DNA from: Hydractinia symbiolongicarpus
Taxonomy: Eukaryota > Cnidaria > Hydrozoa > Anthoathecata > Hydractiniidae
Direction: 5' to 3'
DNA: 64,000 bases
NCBI RefSeq assembly: GCF_029227915.1
Contig: NC_079876.1
Location: 18,850,001 to 18,914,000, forward strand
Made by a program: the position numbers and the translations under genes. The notes under the pieces are model-generated. The model was not told the origin of the DNA and did no database searches. It saw only the letters and a list, made by a program, of their open reading frames with translations. The stretch's first letter is position 1. Every line of letters begins with the position of its first letter. Below, piece after piece: positions 23,480 through 34,309 of this stretch.

Positions 23480-26286
23480 TATTTCTTTTTGTCAACGGAC
23501 AGATTCCTTAATGTTAATGTCCTGGCGCAATTTTTAAAAAAAGCAGGAAAAACCCTTTTTCGAATTGTTTTTATTCTCTCGATAATTAAAGGGAAATCCC
23601 CGCTCTCCGTCATTGCTCTTCATCTTTGCTCATAGTTGTGTGTAATAAACAGACTACCCGAAATGTCAAGTACAGAAAATTTTGCGCATGTTACAACTAT
23701 TAAAAAATAATTTGTTTATAAATAACTACTTTGTTTGTGATAAATTTGCTCTTTTTTGCTTCTATCTTTAAAAAATAGGAACATTATCTTAGTATGCTTC
23801 GTTTTGTTTTTGGCGGGAAAAAAAATTATGATCTGCAAAATACAATACATAAAGTTTGTTTTCACGAAGAAACAAAGACAACACCAGGAGTTGTATTTGG
23901 TTAAAATACTTTTTACTAGCTTTAAGAAAGTAATAAATACCTCTCAAAAGATTTCTTGTTGCCTTGACTACCATTATGTGCAATAATCTTTGCTTTCATG
24001 CAAAATGTAGAAGAATATAGCTATCTATCTATAGCTAGTTCAAGTAAGTTTGAATTTTATTTCGTCAAATAGGTTAATTCAATGGCAAGTACTTACAATA
24101 TATTAATTTATGGATACCACATAAATTTTTCTGTCATCTTTCATAGCGAGAGATTTTGAGATTTTAATGACAATCAACAATTGGGCTCGCCACTGTTTTC
24201 AGTTAAATTTTGATTTCCAACGCGATATTTAGAGCCTGATTATATGAGGCGAGTTGTCTCGGTGTTCCGTTTAAAAAAAATTTATATTATATGGGAGAAG
24301 TCAACCCGGGTCAAAACCTACACTGCTGTCGGGTTGCGAGATGTTGTTTTTGTCCTCTGTGCTCATAAACTTTTTCATCGCCATTTTCTCGCCTTTCGTA
24401 AAGACACTAAAGTCAAAAATCTACAGCTTGTTTTGTAGTGGCCTCTTTAATATACTCGTACAAAATTTCTCTTTTATAGCGGGATTTTTTAAAACAAGCA
24501 GGGAAATTCTTATTTTGAAATGTTTTGTTTTCTTAAGAATGAAAGGGAAATTCCCACTTTTATAAATTGAACTTGTATTTTTCTAAAAAGTTCGCCGACC
24601 AATTCCATTCGTGAAAACCCCCCTTAATAGTTGAATAACATTCAAGCGCTACGTCAAAACTTCCTGAATGTGTAGATATATCAGATAAATTTAATTGCGT
24701 GTACACTCTTAAACAAATGCACGTGTTTCTTTTAAATGCTAATTTCAAAAGATCGTCTTTCAAAAAACTGTGCTGAAGGGAACTTCCTAATGCTTATTAA
24801 GTTTTCATGATTGATACGACCTTATACTTGATGTAATAAGAACTAAATTACATGTACTTGCTTTTCACACTGCAAGAAAATGTTTGTGTAGTGCTGATAT
24901 GTATTTTACATACATAGTGCAAAGCAACCTTGTCGCCAGATCTTATTTTGCTTTTAACAATGCGAAAGGAGAAAAACCAAAAAGTCATGGAAACGAACTT
25001 AGATGTAAAGCTTATTTTTCTGTCTTTTTTTAATGTCTTCGCCAAAGCTTGCTGTGATTATATTGTAAATGTAAAAAGTTGTGTTAAGAGTGAATCAGTC
25101 TTAAAAAATAGCCTTATTCATTGATATAGTTTAAAAGAGGCCTTCCACCCCAACCTTGTCCCCAGGACTATTTGTTTCTCAACGGCGCTGCGCTTTTTGA
25201 TAGTTACGGTAAAAGGTGCTGGTGTCGAGCTTGCTTCCACCCTAAAATAACTTTAGCTAGGTAGAAACTACTTATATTTGAGAATAATCACTTGAATAAT
25301 GATATTAAAAGGGTTAAACAATTCTTTTAAATTCACTTTTGTAACACCGCAACCTTATTTATTGTAGAAACTCTACACCCAAAAGACGAACGAAGTGTTT
25401 GTACCTTCTACATCACAGTGTTCATGGTTTGAAGAACAATAGTATAAAAAGATATCGTCTTTGATGTCAAAAAGAGAAAAAGACCATGGGGAAGAGGTTG
25501 TAGAGTAAAGGTAAATAAATAAACCGAATATACTTTGTGGACTTTAATGTCGCCATGGTTACGAACGCTTCAGTATGATCACGGGAAGGAGATCAATTTT
25601 GAAAGATTAATGGTATAAAAATGAACTTTAAAAGAACATAACGTGTAGAAATTAACAAAATACGGACGGTTTAGACAAGGAATTTAAATTCTGTGCGTGC
25701 CGTGAAATTAAAAATATAAAGAAAAAATACCACAAATATGAGGAAGGAAATATTTTTGTAGCTAGCAGATTCATTTTTTATTAACAATGGTAACGTGGAG
25801 AAAAATCCACGGTCAGAATACTGTATTTTTTTTTTGATTGGTTACTTCTATTATCATGCACCTCAGGCGGGAGCGTCTGATGGATTATATTTAGATGTGT
25901 AGTCGTTAGCCGTAAGTCGAAGGTCTTGGCAGATATTTGCTATCCGATATTGAATATGTGCTCGAGAGTTTCTCCGGCACTTATATTTCGTTTTTACACA
26001 TAATTCCTTTATAAAATTACATGCAAGCAATCAGATGGAAAGTTAAACTAATTAAAAATGAAAAAGTATCAAACAAGACATGTATTACACCGCACTCTGT
26101 CTTTTTTTGTTCTCTATAGTAGTAAACAAAAGATAAGCAGTCAGAGGGAGAGCTAAAAAGAACTGAAGCGCGAAGGTTTTGAACAACAAGAAACCAACGA
26201 AAAAGACAAAAACAAAACAAAAATTTGTGTGAAACAAAATGAATTTTTGACACCTCATTCCCTTCCAATGGTGCATGATAAAACAG
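23480..26286. other. Upstream flank of cGLR; no gene
   Basis: Contains the promoter side of the receptor gene. The segments 23524-23615 and 24480-24560 look like diverged direct copies (shared AAGCAGG, GAAATGTTTT-type and AAAGGGAAAT blocks). Otherwise AT-rich with no recognised gene up to the foldback at 26287. Confidence 0.45.
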
Positions 26287-26420
26287 TTATTCAGCCTGAT
26301 AAAATCGGATTTTGTAATTGTTCAGTCTCATTTTGTTGATATTCGACTTCGCTGCGAGTCGTCGAATATCACAAACTCGACTGAATAATTACGGATATCC
26401 GATTTTACCTTGCTGAATAT
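26287..26420. repeat. Imperfect foldback, ~65-bp arms
   Basis: Left arm TTATTCAGCCTGATAAAATC pairs with the right arm, which ends GATTTTACCTTGCTGAA. The centre is GATATTCGACTTCGCTGCGAG followed by its inverse. The whole unit can form one hairpin. It is a small foldback MITE candidate, 270 bp outside the Polinton. Confidence 0.7.
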
Positions 26421-26688
26421 CTGCTTATTATTCTTTGCTCGAAAAATCATCATTGGGAAAGGCTTGTTTTAAGCAAATGGTCTTTCTTAATTATCAAGGG
26501 TGAAGGATCCCAGTCGTTGGTTTGTGCTCATTGGTTGACTTAAATTTGGGGTTTGATCTGAGAGAAATTTGGTTGCATAAAGCTTCTTTTGTGTAAAAGA
26601 AAATAAAGTTTTGCTACCTTAAAGAAAGCTTAGTCAACTAGATTAATATTTTCATGCAACATAACCATAACATAACATAGATGATTTG

Positions 26689-26694
26689 CTTAAG
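26689..26694. other. Left Polinton target-site duplication candidate (CTTAAG)
   Basis: CTTAAG directly before the left terminus, against CTTTAG directly after the right one (40733-40738). Five of six bases match; 6 bp is the usual Polinton duplication length. Confidence 0.55.
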
Positions 26695-27145
26695 GCTAAA
26701 ATACAGGGTAAGTTTAAACGGACCGTTTAAATGTAAGAAAAAAAACTTACCGTGTAAACAGCAAAGATGTACAACTTTTTTCGTTTTTATAAGTTTTTTT
26801 AAAAGTTGGACATGTTCAACTTTTGCTAAGTTTTTTCTATTGAAATTAACAAAATAATTAATGAGCTATTGTAGTAGTAGTAAGGAGTGAATATATACAG
26901 TTTTCGCTCCTTCTACATCTTTACCCCTAAAAATCCCCGCTTCCACCATTTCCACCACCACCTCCATCCCAAAACAAGTAAAAACTAAATCATATGCTGA
27001 TACTAACACATAGTAATATATAAATGCCAATAACTAACACATAATAATATATAAACAATAATATATGACGTCATCAACGCATGCGCAATAGCGTATATAC
27101 TATATATGCTAGTATACACAATATGAGTAAGGGAAATTCCTAAAA
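26695..27145. repeat. Left terminal inverted repeat
   Basis: The first ~55 bp match the right end with few differences. After a diverged stretch, similarity resumes around 27058-27145 with ATATATGACGTCATCAACGC, CGCATGCGCAA and ATGAGTAAGGGAAATTCC. The inner edge lies about 60 bp before the first polymerase ATG. Confidence 0.9.
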
Positions 27146-27207
27146 TATTCAATCCTTGACCAAACAAAATTTTCTGGTTGAAAAGAAAATCTGTATATAA
27201 TAAAGCA

Positions 27208-30200
27208 ATGAGTTGGTTCAAAAATGCAATCAGTAAACTATATGATACAGTATCAGCACCAGTAGCGGCAACTCGCGAAGCTCTCGCTAAGTAACTAAGG
27301 AGCGTTCGGGATACCGTTAGTTACTATTATAACAGGGTTAGGGATCAATTTTCAGGAGCACTAACTCTCCACGATGAGGTTCAACGGGTCACCATTGAAG
27401 ATGAATACCAAGGAATTGAAGACCTCAAACACATGTTTGGAAAAAAATCGAAGCAGGCCACGAACCCAGAGGTAATCGAGGACATCAAGAGTATTTTTAA
27501 CGATGACGCGTAAATGTTTGAAGAAGGAAACCGCATCAAGACATGGCGGTTTAATAATAACCTTAACCAGCCATTGACGGACGCTATCATGCGAAAAATC
27601 ACACCACACGTAGACATGCGTGTGAAGGTAATATACAGCTTCGGCTGCGAGATTTACCGAGGCAGTGGAGATGTTGCGAATTATCACAAAACCAAGAGCT
27701 TAAGGTCACTTTCAAGCATGGCTGACATCTAGGTCTTTCTAGAGGAATGCGAAAATAAGTGCCTTGATCTGGAGGATGCAGAATTTTGGGTCAAAGCCTA
27801 TTTACCACCAGACAGAACTATCGATACACCAGGAGCATATAAGTGAAGGTAGTATTTAGACACGTTCAGATCAAGATAATTTCTACGAGGGAACACCTAC
27901 TTGGATGTGGACCATTACCAGATTGGCTGCGCCAAAGAAGATGTATCTATGCCATGGACGGTAAGATGCTAGAACGGACAATCTATGCTTCTGGAGGTGT
28001 CTAGCTGTATGGGAGAGAGCGGATGTAAAAAGAGGGATAGAGTTCCTCACAAAGACAGCCCTCAAATTAGCTCGTGAATACTATGACGAACCTAGATTAA
28101 AGAGGGAAGAGGTAAGGGCTACGAGGCTCGTGGACTTAGAGGGCATTGCCAAAAAATTCGAGATTAACATAAGGGTCTTCGAACCGAAGACAAACACCGA
28201 TAAGGCCCCATGGCGTCTCGTATATGGACAAGGCCAATACAAAAAGGGTTTGGGCACGATCAACATTGGTATGTTAGCTGGTCACTGTTTTTATATCAAG
28301 AAAATGGAGGTCCTAACGCAGCATTGGGAATGCGAGGTTTGTACACAAAGATTCAACAGATCGGAGAACCTCGCGCGACATAAACAAAATAAATGTGAAG
28401 GTATCAAGACCAAGATTATTTGCAGGGGTGAAAAGATCGAACGGATGCGGGGTAGCTATAAAAAAGTATTCTATCCCGATAAGGGTTTCAGTTACGCGGC
28501 ATGTCAATGGATTGAGGCCATGTCAAAGCAAACAGGTAGGCATATACACCATGCCCTCTGTGGGCATGGGGGAGAGCGCGTGATACGTGAGGGTAGTAAG
28601 GCTGTATATAAGATCGATGGGTATGAGCCCCATACAAAGACAGTATACGAATATCAATGTTGCAAATGGCATGGATGCCCATGCCAACAAAAGCAAACCA
28701 ACGTAGATAAAAATAATTTCAATCGTACCAAAGACCAAATTAGGGGGTTGGGGTACAATCTTCTCACTGCATGGGAGTGTGAAAATCCGCCCAAAGTTAA
28801 GAGTTTATTCAAGAAAGAATTTAGACCATATCCACATTTTATAACATTTGATTTCGAGGCTCTCCTGGCACCATTGAACCAGCAGCAAACGTCTGATTTG
28901 ACATATATATCCGAGCATATACCAGTAAGTGTTGTCATCCACGATAGCCTACAGGAACATCCAACATTCATCATGAATGAAGACCCAAAGGTGCTTGTGC
29001 AAAAATTCGTCGAGCAACTAGAGCAGAGACAGATCCGTATTGTCCAAGAAGTCGAACGTATATATCCCAAGCCGGATGATTTCGATATGCTCCCGGCACA
29101 AACTCAAAATGCTTGGCACGAATGACTAAATCAAGTGACGGTGAAAGGCTTTAACAGTGGCAAGTACGATATCAACATAATAAAGCGATATTTTGTCGAA
29201 CAGATTGCGGGTGAGGTCAATATCAAAGTTGCTAAGAAGGATAATGAACACATGTTTCTCACCACTTCAAAGTTCAAATTTATTGATATTAAGAATTTCC
29301 TCGCACCAGGCCTGAGTTATTAAAAATGGTGCAAATCGTTGGATTGCAATCTCGAGAAGCTCGTGTTTCCATACGAATGGCTAACATGTTATGAAAAATT
29401 GAACCATCGAGGCCGAGTCGATGATAAGGCGTTTTATAGCACACTCAGTGGTAAAAATACACTATCACCCGAAGATTACCAGACGTTCAGGGATGAGTTT
29501 TTTAAAAGAGAATGCGTGACGATGCTGGACTGGCTAGCAGAATACAATATGGCCGATGTAGTCCCATATGTTGAAGCTGTGGATAAGACTCGCAATACAT
29601 ACTACGAGGATGAGATTGATATTTTGAAGGATGCTGTTAGCATCCCGGGTGTGTCAATGCGGTATGTACTCAACAAATCATTGCGGTTGAACCCGGGTGA
29701 TCCCTGTAAGCATAAATGCGAGGCTCTTTGTACCAAGGCGTTATGCAAAGCATGCAGGGATATTCAAAAAGATTGTACAATGTGTACAAAAAACAAGGCC
29801 TATGAACTCCTGCAAACGGGGATTGTAGGTGGCCCAGCTATCGTATTTTGTAGGTACCATGAGAGTAATGTGACGGGTATTCGCTCACATACTTATAACG
29901 AACCGAAAAAATGTAGAACCATCCTAGGATATAACGCCAATATGCTCTACCCGAGCACCCTACTCCAAGATTTCCCTTGTGGTAGGGAGAAGCTATTAAA
30001 AATGGCAGACCCTGCTGAATAAAATAGATGATGTGGTGCGAGACATTCTTGATGGATCGTTTTTCGGGTTTGCTCAGCTTGATATTGAGGTGCCTACTGA
30101 GTAGTGCGACAAATTTAGTGACATGTCCTCGTTATTTGTAGTCAGGGAGATCCCTGACAATCAAATTCCGCAGCATATGCACGAGTATTTAAACAAGACA

Positions 30201-31131
30201 GAGCGAAAACGTATCCCAGGCACTAAAAAGCTGTTGGGAGTGATGAAAGCTCAGAAGATACTGCTATGTACTGACCTAATCAAATGGTATCTTAATCATG
30301 GGTTGAAGATTACGGCTTGCTACCAGCTACTCAAGTACTCAAGGGGTAAACCATTCGCTTGGTTTCCTGAGGAAATAGCGGATGCGCGGCGCCAAGCTGA
30401 TAAAGACCTTGATAAACGCATCGCTGGCGATACAGCAAAATTGAAAGGGAACTCTTTCTACGGAAAGATGATCGAGGACCTTGCGAGACATAACAATACC
30501 ACATTTACAAAGGATGAAAAGGTAGTAGATGCAGCTATGAGGAGCCCATACCTGGAGGATTTGGAAGAGATTGGAGAGGCACACGAAGTAAGGCGGCTTA
30601 AACAAGGCGTTTCCATTAATAGAGCGTACCAATGCGGGACAAATGTATATCAATTGGCTGCGGATGCTCGAAATTTACTTTGACTTCCTGGATAAGTACG
30701 TAGATCGACGAAATTTTTAATATGTGTATATGGATACCGATAGCGCGTATTTTGCAATCTCTGGCAATAATCTACGTGACGTTGTTCGTCCCGAATTAAT
30801 CGAGCAGTACGATGATGTTGTTAAAAACTGGCTAGTCAACGATAAATATTCAAGTAGAACCGGAGGGTTATTTAAAGAAGAATTCATCGATTCGAGAATT
30901 ATTGGATTATTAGCAAAATGTTACTTCGTCGAAGGTACAAATGGCACGGAATTCTCGTGTAAGGGCATGTCGAAAAGACAGAATGAGATAACATGGTCTA
31001 TGTACCGCTAAAATTTGGGATTTCGGGTTCATAACCAGGTCACATATCAGCAAAATAAGTTTGGGCTTTCGGCTTTCTATGATAAGAGAGTAGTGCTCGG
31101 GGATCTTATACATACAAAGCCCCTAGAGTAG
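27208..31131 (+). pseudogene. Protein-primed family B DNA polymerase (Polinton pPolB), inactivated
   Basis: About 1300 codons, starting at ATG 27208. Stops in the same frame occur at 27292, 27511, 27730 and 27844. Further breaks are a frameshift near 27970, stops at 29123 and 29321, a frameshift near 30005, a stop at 30102, a frameshift near 30660 and stops near 30718 and 31009. The N-terminal region ends in a CFWRCLAVW-type block, then comes a C2H2 finger (WECEVCTQRFNRSENLARH, about 28325). Exonuclease motifs are FDFEALL (ExoI), FNSGKYDIN (ExoII) and YNMADVVPY (ExoIII). Polymerase motif A reads GYNANMLYPS, with Asn where the catalytic Asp belongs (codon 29933). Motif B is KLKGNSFYGKM and motif C YMDTDSAYFA. 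The family replicates element DNA by protein priming. The first 100 codons might be a separate protein. Confidence 0.9.
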
Positions 31132-31181
31132 TTCGCGTCCAATATTTTGTTATCGGCCATTAAAGTTTTATAACAAACAAA

Positions 31182-31392
31182 ATGCCTTAGAAAGAAGATT
31201 GCGAGCGATCCTTTTGTTTGGGTAACTGTGATCACCCGGGGCGCTGGGTATGGGTTGAACCATCTAGTAAACCCGACAGTGCAGAAATGAAAAAAACAAG
31301 TAGTACAGGCTGCTGTTGTACCGCGGGACATACCACATGTCACGAGGTCTGGGATTGAAATATTACGACCTATGCGCGCTAATAAGCATTAA
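31182..31392 (+). pseudogene. Small decayed ORF of unknown function in Polinton
   Basis: ATG at 31182 followed within three codons by a frame break, then about 65 codons with a Gly-rich middle (TRGAGYGLNHLVNPTV) and a basic C-terminus ending at TAA 31390. One internal stop lies near 31290. It sits between polymerase and the next small gene, in the same direction. No family recognised; coding character is judged from composition and gene-dense context. Confidence 0.4.
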
Positions 31393-31435
31393 AAGTGTTG
31401 TGAGGCACCACCTTTATACAAAGCTGTAAATAAAA

Positions 31436-31784
31436 ATGGAATTGCTACTAATCTCTACATTGCTCCCATATATTTTAATCAACTTCGGAATCCGACCTCC
31501 AGGAAAAGGGGCAGAAGACTGCTTTGGCTCTTAATACCCATGCAATAAGTATGTATACTAAAGCCATTGGCAACCTTGTATCTTTAGATGATCCCGAGGC
31601 CCTACGCCAGGATCTAGACGGGGACCCTATTATAAAAGAATCCATGGCCGACCTGGGCATAGTCCTTTACACAGCCTTTGGCCGATCTCTTGCGCCGCTG
31701 TTGGTAGCTGCCCATACGATTAATCATACTAAGCTGTCCAAGATATCTGAAAAGATTAATGAGGAGCAACAAAAAGTTGATTAG
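31436..31784 (+). pseudogene. Small hydrophobic-start Polinton protein, one frameshift
   Basis: ATG 31436 starts a hydrophobic N-terminus (LLLISTLLPYILINFG), then the frame shifts near 31490. The continuation (from about 31495) is open to TGA 31784 with a second hydrophobic segment near 31655-31710. About 115 residues in the original. It overlaps the next gene's start by 26 bp in another frame, a sign of compact viral-style packing. Probable membrane or virion protein; function unknown. Confidence 0.5.
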
Positions 31785-31986
31785 CGCGTGTAGTATTATT
31801 ATCAACCAACAGAGGAATCTCGGAATAGCTCCACCCAAGAAAGAACCCATAACATTTAGGGAGTTACTGAGATACTTTGAGAGAGATTTAAATACTCCCG
31901 AGTCCATACTCACGGGGATAAAAGAGACCATAGAGATCCTTGAGGAACAGGGTTTATCCCTCCATCTTTCTGTAAAAGAGAAGTGA
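31759..31986 (+). CDS. Small Polinton protein, intact (75 aa)
   Basis: Complete frame with ATG at 31759, overlapping the preceding gene by 26 bp. Basic N-terminus, then a helical, charged segment (FRELLRYFERDLNTPE). No membrane segment. Ends just before a hairpin at 31991-32010. No family recognised. Confidence 0.5.
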   Translation: MRSNKKLISACSIIINQQRNLGIAPPKKEPITFRELLRYFERDLNTPESILTGIKETIEILEEQGLSLHLSVKEK

Positions 31987-31990
31987 TTTT

Positions 31991-32010
31991 TGTAACTCTT
32001 TGGAGTTATA
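31991..32010. terminator. Hairpin after small Polinton gene
   Basis: TAACTC-TTTG-GAGTTA stem-loop, extendable by two more pairs, starting five bases past the stop at 31986 and just before ATG 32015. The placement suggests an RNA 3'-end signal. Confidence 0.4.
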
Positions 32011-32014
32011 AGAA

Positions 32015-32345
32015 ATGGACACTGAACAACCGCAAGAAGAGAGGGTCATTACTAAGCCAGTGGAGCACCCAGGGAGAGTAGCCCAAGGCCACAAGCTAGC
32101 CGCACTGATGAAAAAGAGGAAAGAAGATCCTCAACAACAAGAGGGTGCTGTACAACCTCCCGTCAAAACCTCTTCTGTTGTACAGTCAGGAAGTGGAATA
32201 TATATTGGTGGCAGCCTTATTATCCTCGTATGTATTGGAGGTGCCTACTATTTTTTTCCGTAAGCCTGCGGTTACCCAACAGCCTACACCAACGGTTCAG
32301 CTAAAACCTTCAAGCCACGATATTGATATTTTTCGTATGAAATAG
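32015..32345 (+). pseudogene. Single-span membrane protein of Polinton, frameshift in a T run
   Basis: N-terminal 60 residues are Gln/Pro/Lys-rich and soluble, followed by a hydrophobic span (IYIGGSLIILVCIGGAYYF). A T7 run near 32254 leads to an early TAA at 32261. The neighbouring frame continues without interruption for about 27 further codons to 32345, with PAVTQQPTPTVQLKPS. The longer form was probably the original. A small virion membrane protein is plausible; family unknown. Confidence 0.5.
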
Positions 32346-32357
32346 TATAATATAAAC

Positions 32358-32609
32358 ATGAGTTCAAATGTTACCCCTCAGCAAAAGGAGATTATAGACA
32401 TAATCTATGAAACAATAGTGAATCTCGGTTTCACATTTGCATATGCTATGGTTGGTAAAAGGTTCCTTGGGATCTCGAGTCCTAGTACTAGACTGGATAC
32501 CAGTGACGTTATGAAGATGGTGGCCTATTTTACAGCTGGACGAAGAGGCCGCGAGATGGCAGTTAGCAGAGGCTGGTTGCCCGCGAGTATGGTTCCCAAA
32601 CCCAAGTAA
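32358..32609 (+). CDS. Small Polinton protein, intact (83 aa)
   Basis: Complete frame from ATG 32358. It has a moderately hydrophobic central helix (IVNLGFTFAYAMVG) and a C-terminus rich in Gly/Arg/Pro (RRGREMAVSRGWLP). It lies 12 bp after the previous gene's longer end and 43 bp before the ATPase. Function unknown. Confidence 0.5.
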   Translation: MSSNVTPQQKEIIDIIYETIVNLGFTFAYAMVGKRFLGISSPSTRLDTSDVMKMVAYFTAGRRGREMAVSRGWLPASMVPKPK

Positions 32610-32652
32610 GCATCTTCAAGGTTTTGTTCTCTGCCCATGGCGTACAACAAAC

Positions 32653-33255
32653 ATGCTTGATATAGTATTACAACACCATACAGCGATCTTCAGTGGCCCT
32701 ACTTCTTGTGGTAAGACACAGCGTGTTCTCGATCTTTTGGAGAATGAATATAAGGGTCACTTTCATAATATAGTGATACTGTCCAACGATCCGCTGGAAT
32801 AAGACCTACCTCAATAGAGCATCGCTTTGGAAGGATGATTATGTGTTCCTTATTGATCCAGGTGATAATTTATTCGATTGGATAAGCAAATTTTTAAACC
32901 TCGTGGCATGTCAAGAAACATTCTTCATAGTCGATGACATGATCGCGGATGAATCCATGAATAAAAGGCGCCAGAGCCTGCTCGAATTAGCCATTAGCAG
33001 GAGGCACAGGAAGCATTCGTTATGGTTGTTGACGCAATCGTATACGGCAATCCCTAAAAACCTCAGGAGGCAAAAAAAAAAATGCTATTTACATGGTATC
33101 CCTGGGAGAGATCGGACCTCAAATTAATTGATGAGGAAACGAATATGATCGAATCCACTGAGTGGGAAGAGATCAAGGCTCAAATCAAAAAGTCTAAGCA
33201 TGCCTGTTTGTATATTAGGCTTGAGCAGCCAAGGGCTTGGAGTATATTAGAATAA
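32653..33255 (+). pseudogene. Packaging ATPase (A32/FtsK-HerA type), broken
   Basis: Walker A GPTSCGKT at 32695-32718. Walker B is FIVDD near 32930, and a downstream LLTQSY block fits the sensor region of viral genome-packaging ATPases. A frame change with a stop around 32800 and another at the A10 tract near 33072 split it into three pieces; the last ends at TAA 33253. About 200 codons, normal for Polinton ATPases. The known role is pumping DNA into the capsid. Confidence 0.85.
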
Positions 33256-33456
33256 ATGTCATATAAAAGAATATTTGAAAATTAGCAGGCTGCTTGCCAT
33301 GAGGAGCTCGATCGCATCCCTTATGTGGAGCGGAGTCTGGAAGCCCTTCAGGAGGAGCTTCGTGAATCACTATATAGGGAAAGGATCCACAGGAATATTA
33401 ATTATTTTGTCATATCAACTGTCCTAATTATCTATACCCTGGTTGAACTCATGTAA
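33256..33456 (+). pseudogene. Small C-terminal-anchored protein, one nonsense codon
   Basis: ATG directly abuts the ATPase stop. 66 codons with TAG at codon 10, then an acidic helical stretch and a hydrophobic C-terminus (YFVISTVLIIYTLVELM). Ends 12 bp before the Bro-N gene. Family unknown; likely a small membrane protein. Confidence 0.45.
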
Positions 33457-33467
33457 ATCAAATAAAA

Positions 33468-34257
33468 ATGTCCTCACTTGTTGAATTTAACACATTGCGC
33501 GCAGGAGCCATCGAAACTCTATTCAATGCGCAAAATCAGCCTATTTTTAAACGTGCTGATCTGGGGATATATTTGGGGATTGCTAATATTGCAGAGTCGT
33601 ATCGAGATATTCCAATCATTTCACGTAATGAAATAAGGTTGGTTTCAAACCAGGCCCTTGGAAAAACTAAAAATGTTCATGATACTTTCATTACATTGGA
33701 TAGTGCTTTGGAAATTTGTGCACATTCCAGAAAACCAAAGGCCGTTGAAATTATGAGATGGCTTGCGGTAAAGGGTATCGAAAAATTACAAGAAACCATC
33801 GAAGAGCTTCATCAAGCTCTTGCAATACTCAACGATGAGCTTCAGGAAAGGGACGTAACCATTACCAACCTTCAGGAGGATCTTCATGAGAGAGGGAAAC
33901 AACTCGACCTACGGGCATTGAAAATTGCAGGACTCCGTCAAAGACACGTACCACATGCCAATGATGCGGGCAAAGATAATGTTATTATGATTTTTCGCAA
34001 ATATACAACACCGGAAGACAATAAGTACCACCATCTTTCAACTACTGCGGCCGTGTTCAAAGGCGTGGTATTTTAAAGAAAAGACGATGGATCAGGGCGC
34101 AATATCCTGATTTTGAGGAGATAGTCCCAATGGCATGCATGCATTTATTCGGTTCGAAGAGGAAGAACATATGGAGCGCTATATATGTCACTTCAGGCTC
34201 ATTGATCTTACTCGAGACGATCTTTATGACCTGGGTGATCCGGCAACAGAAGATTAG
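33468..34257 (+). pseudogene. Bro-N/MSV199-like protein with DUF3627 end, frameshifted
   Basis: Open from 33468 to 34076. A Bro-N/MSV199-type domain (IFKRADLGIYLGI, then LDSALEICAHSRKPKAVEI) is followed by a coiled coil of about 50 residues, and then a DUF3627-like block starting near RQRHVPHAND. Frameshifts near 34045 and 34140 cut the C-terminal part, which continues to TAG 34255 with HFRLIDLTRDDLYDLG. These domain pairs are known from large DNA viruses (poxviruses, iridoviruses, baculoviruses) and presumably bind DNA. Its presence in a Polinton is an accessory trait. Confidence 0.75.
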
Positions 34258-34269
34258 AGACGCGTGGGG

Positions 34270-34295
34270 TTTTGTAGCTCTTATGAACTACAAAA
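34270..34295. terminator. Hairpin between convergent Bro-N and integrase genes
   Basis: TTTTGTAG and CTACAAAA form a perfect 8-bp stem around a 10-base loop. It lies between the two facing stop codons (34257 and 34310) and reads as a stem on both strands. Confidence 0.4.
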
Positions 34296-34309
34296 ATTGA
34301 GAAATATTA

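Noticed and set aside
23756-23986. Overlapping open frames on both strands upstream of cGLR
   Set aside because: AT-rich low-complexity translations; no domain features and no splice support.
27003-27221. Minus-strand 72-codon open frame at the left Polinton repeat
   Set aside because: It falls inside the inverted repeat and spacer, is AT-driven and has no counterpart at the right repeat.
28313-29070. Minus-strand open frames opposite the polymerase gene
   Set aside because: Shadows of the plus-strand coding sequence, which carries recognisable finger and exonuclease motifs.
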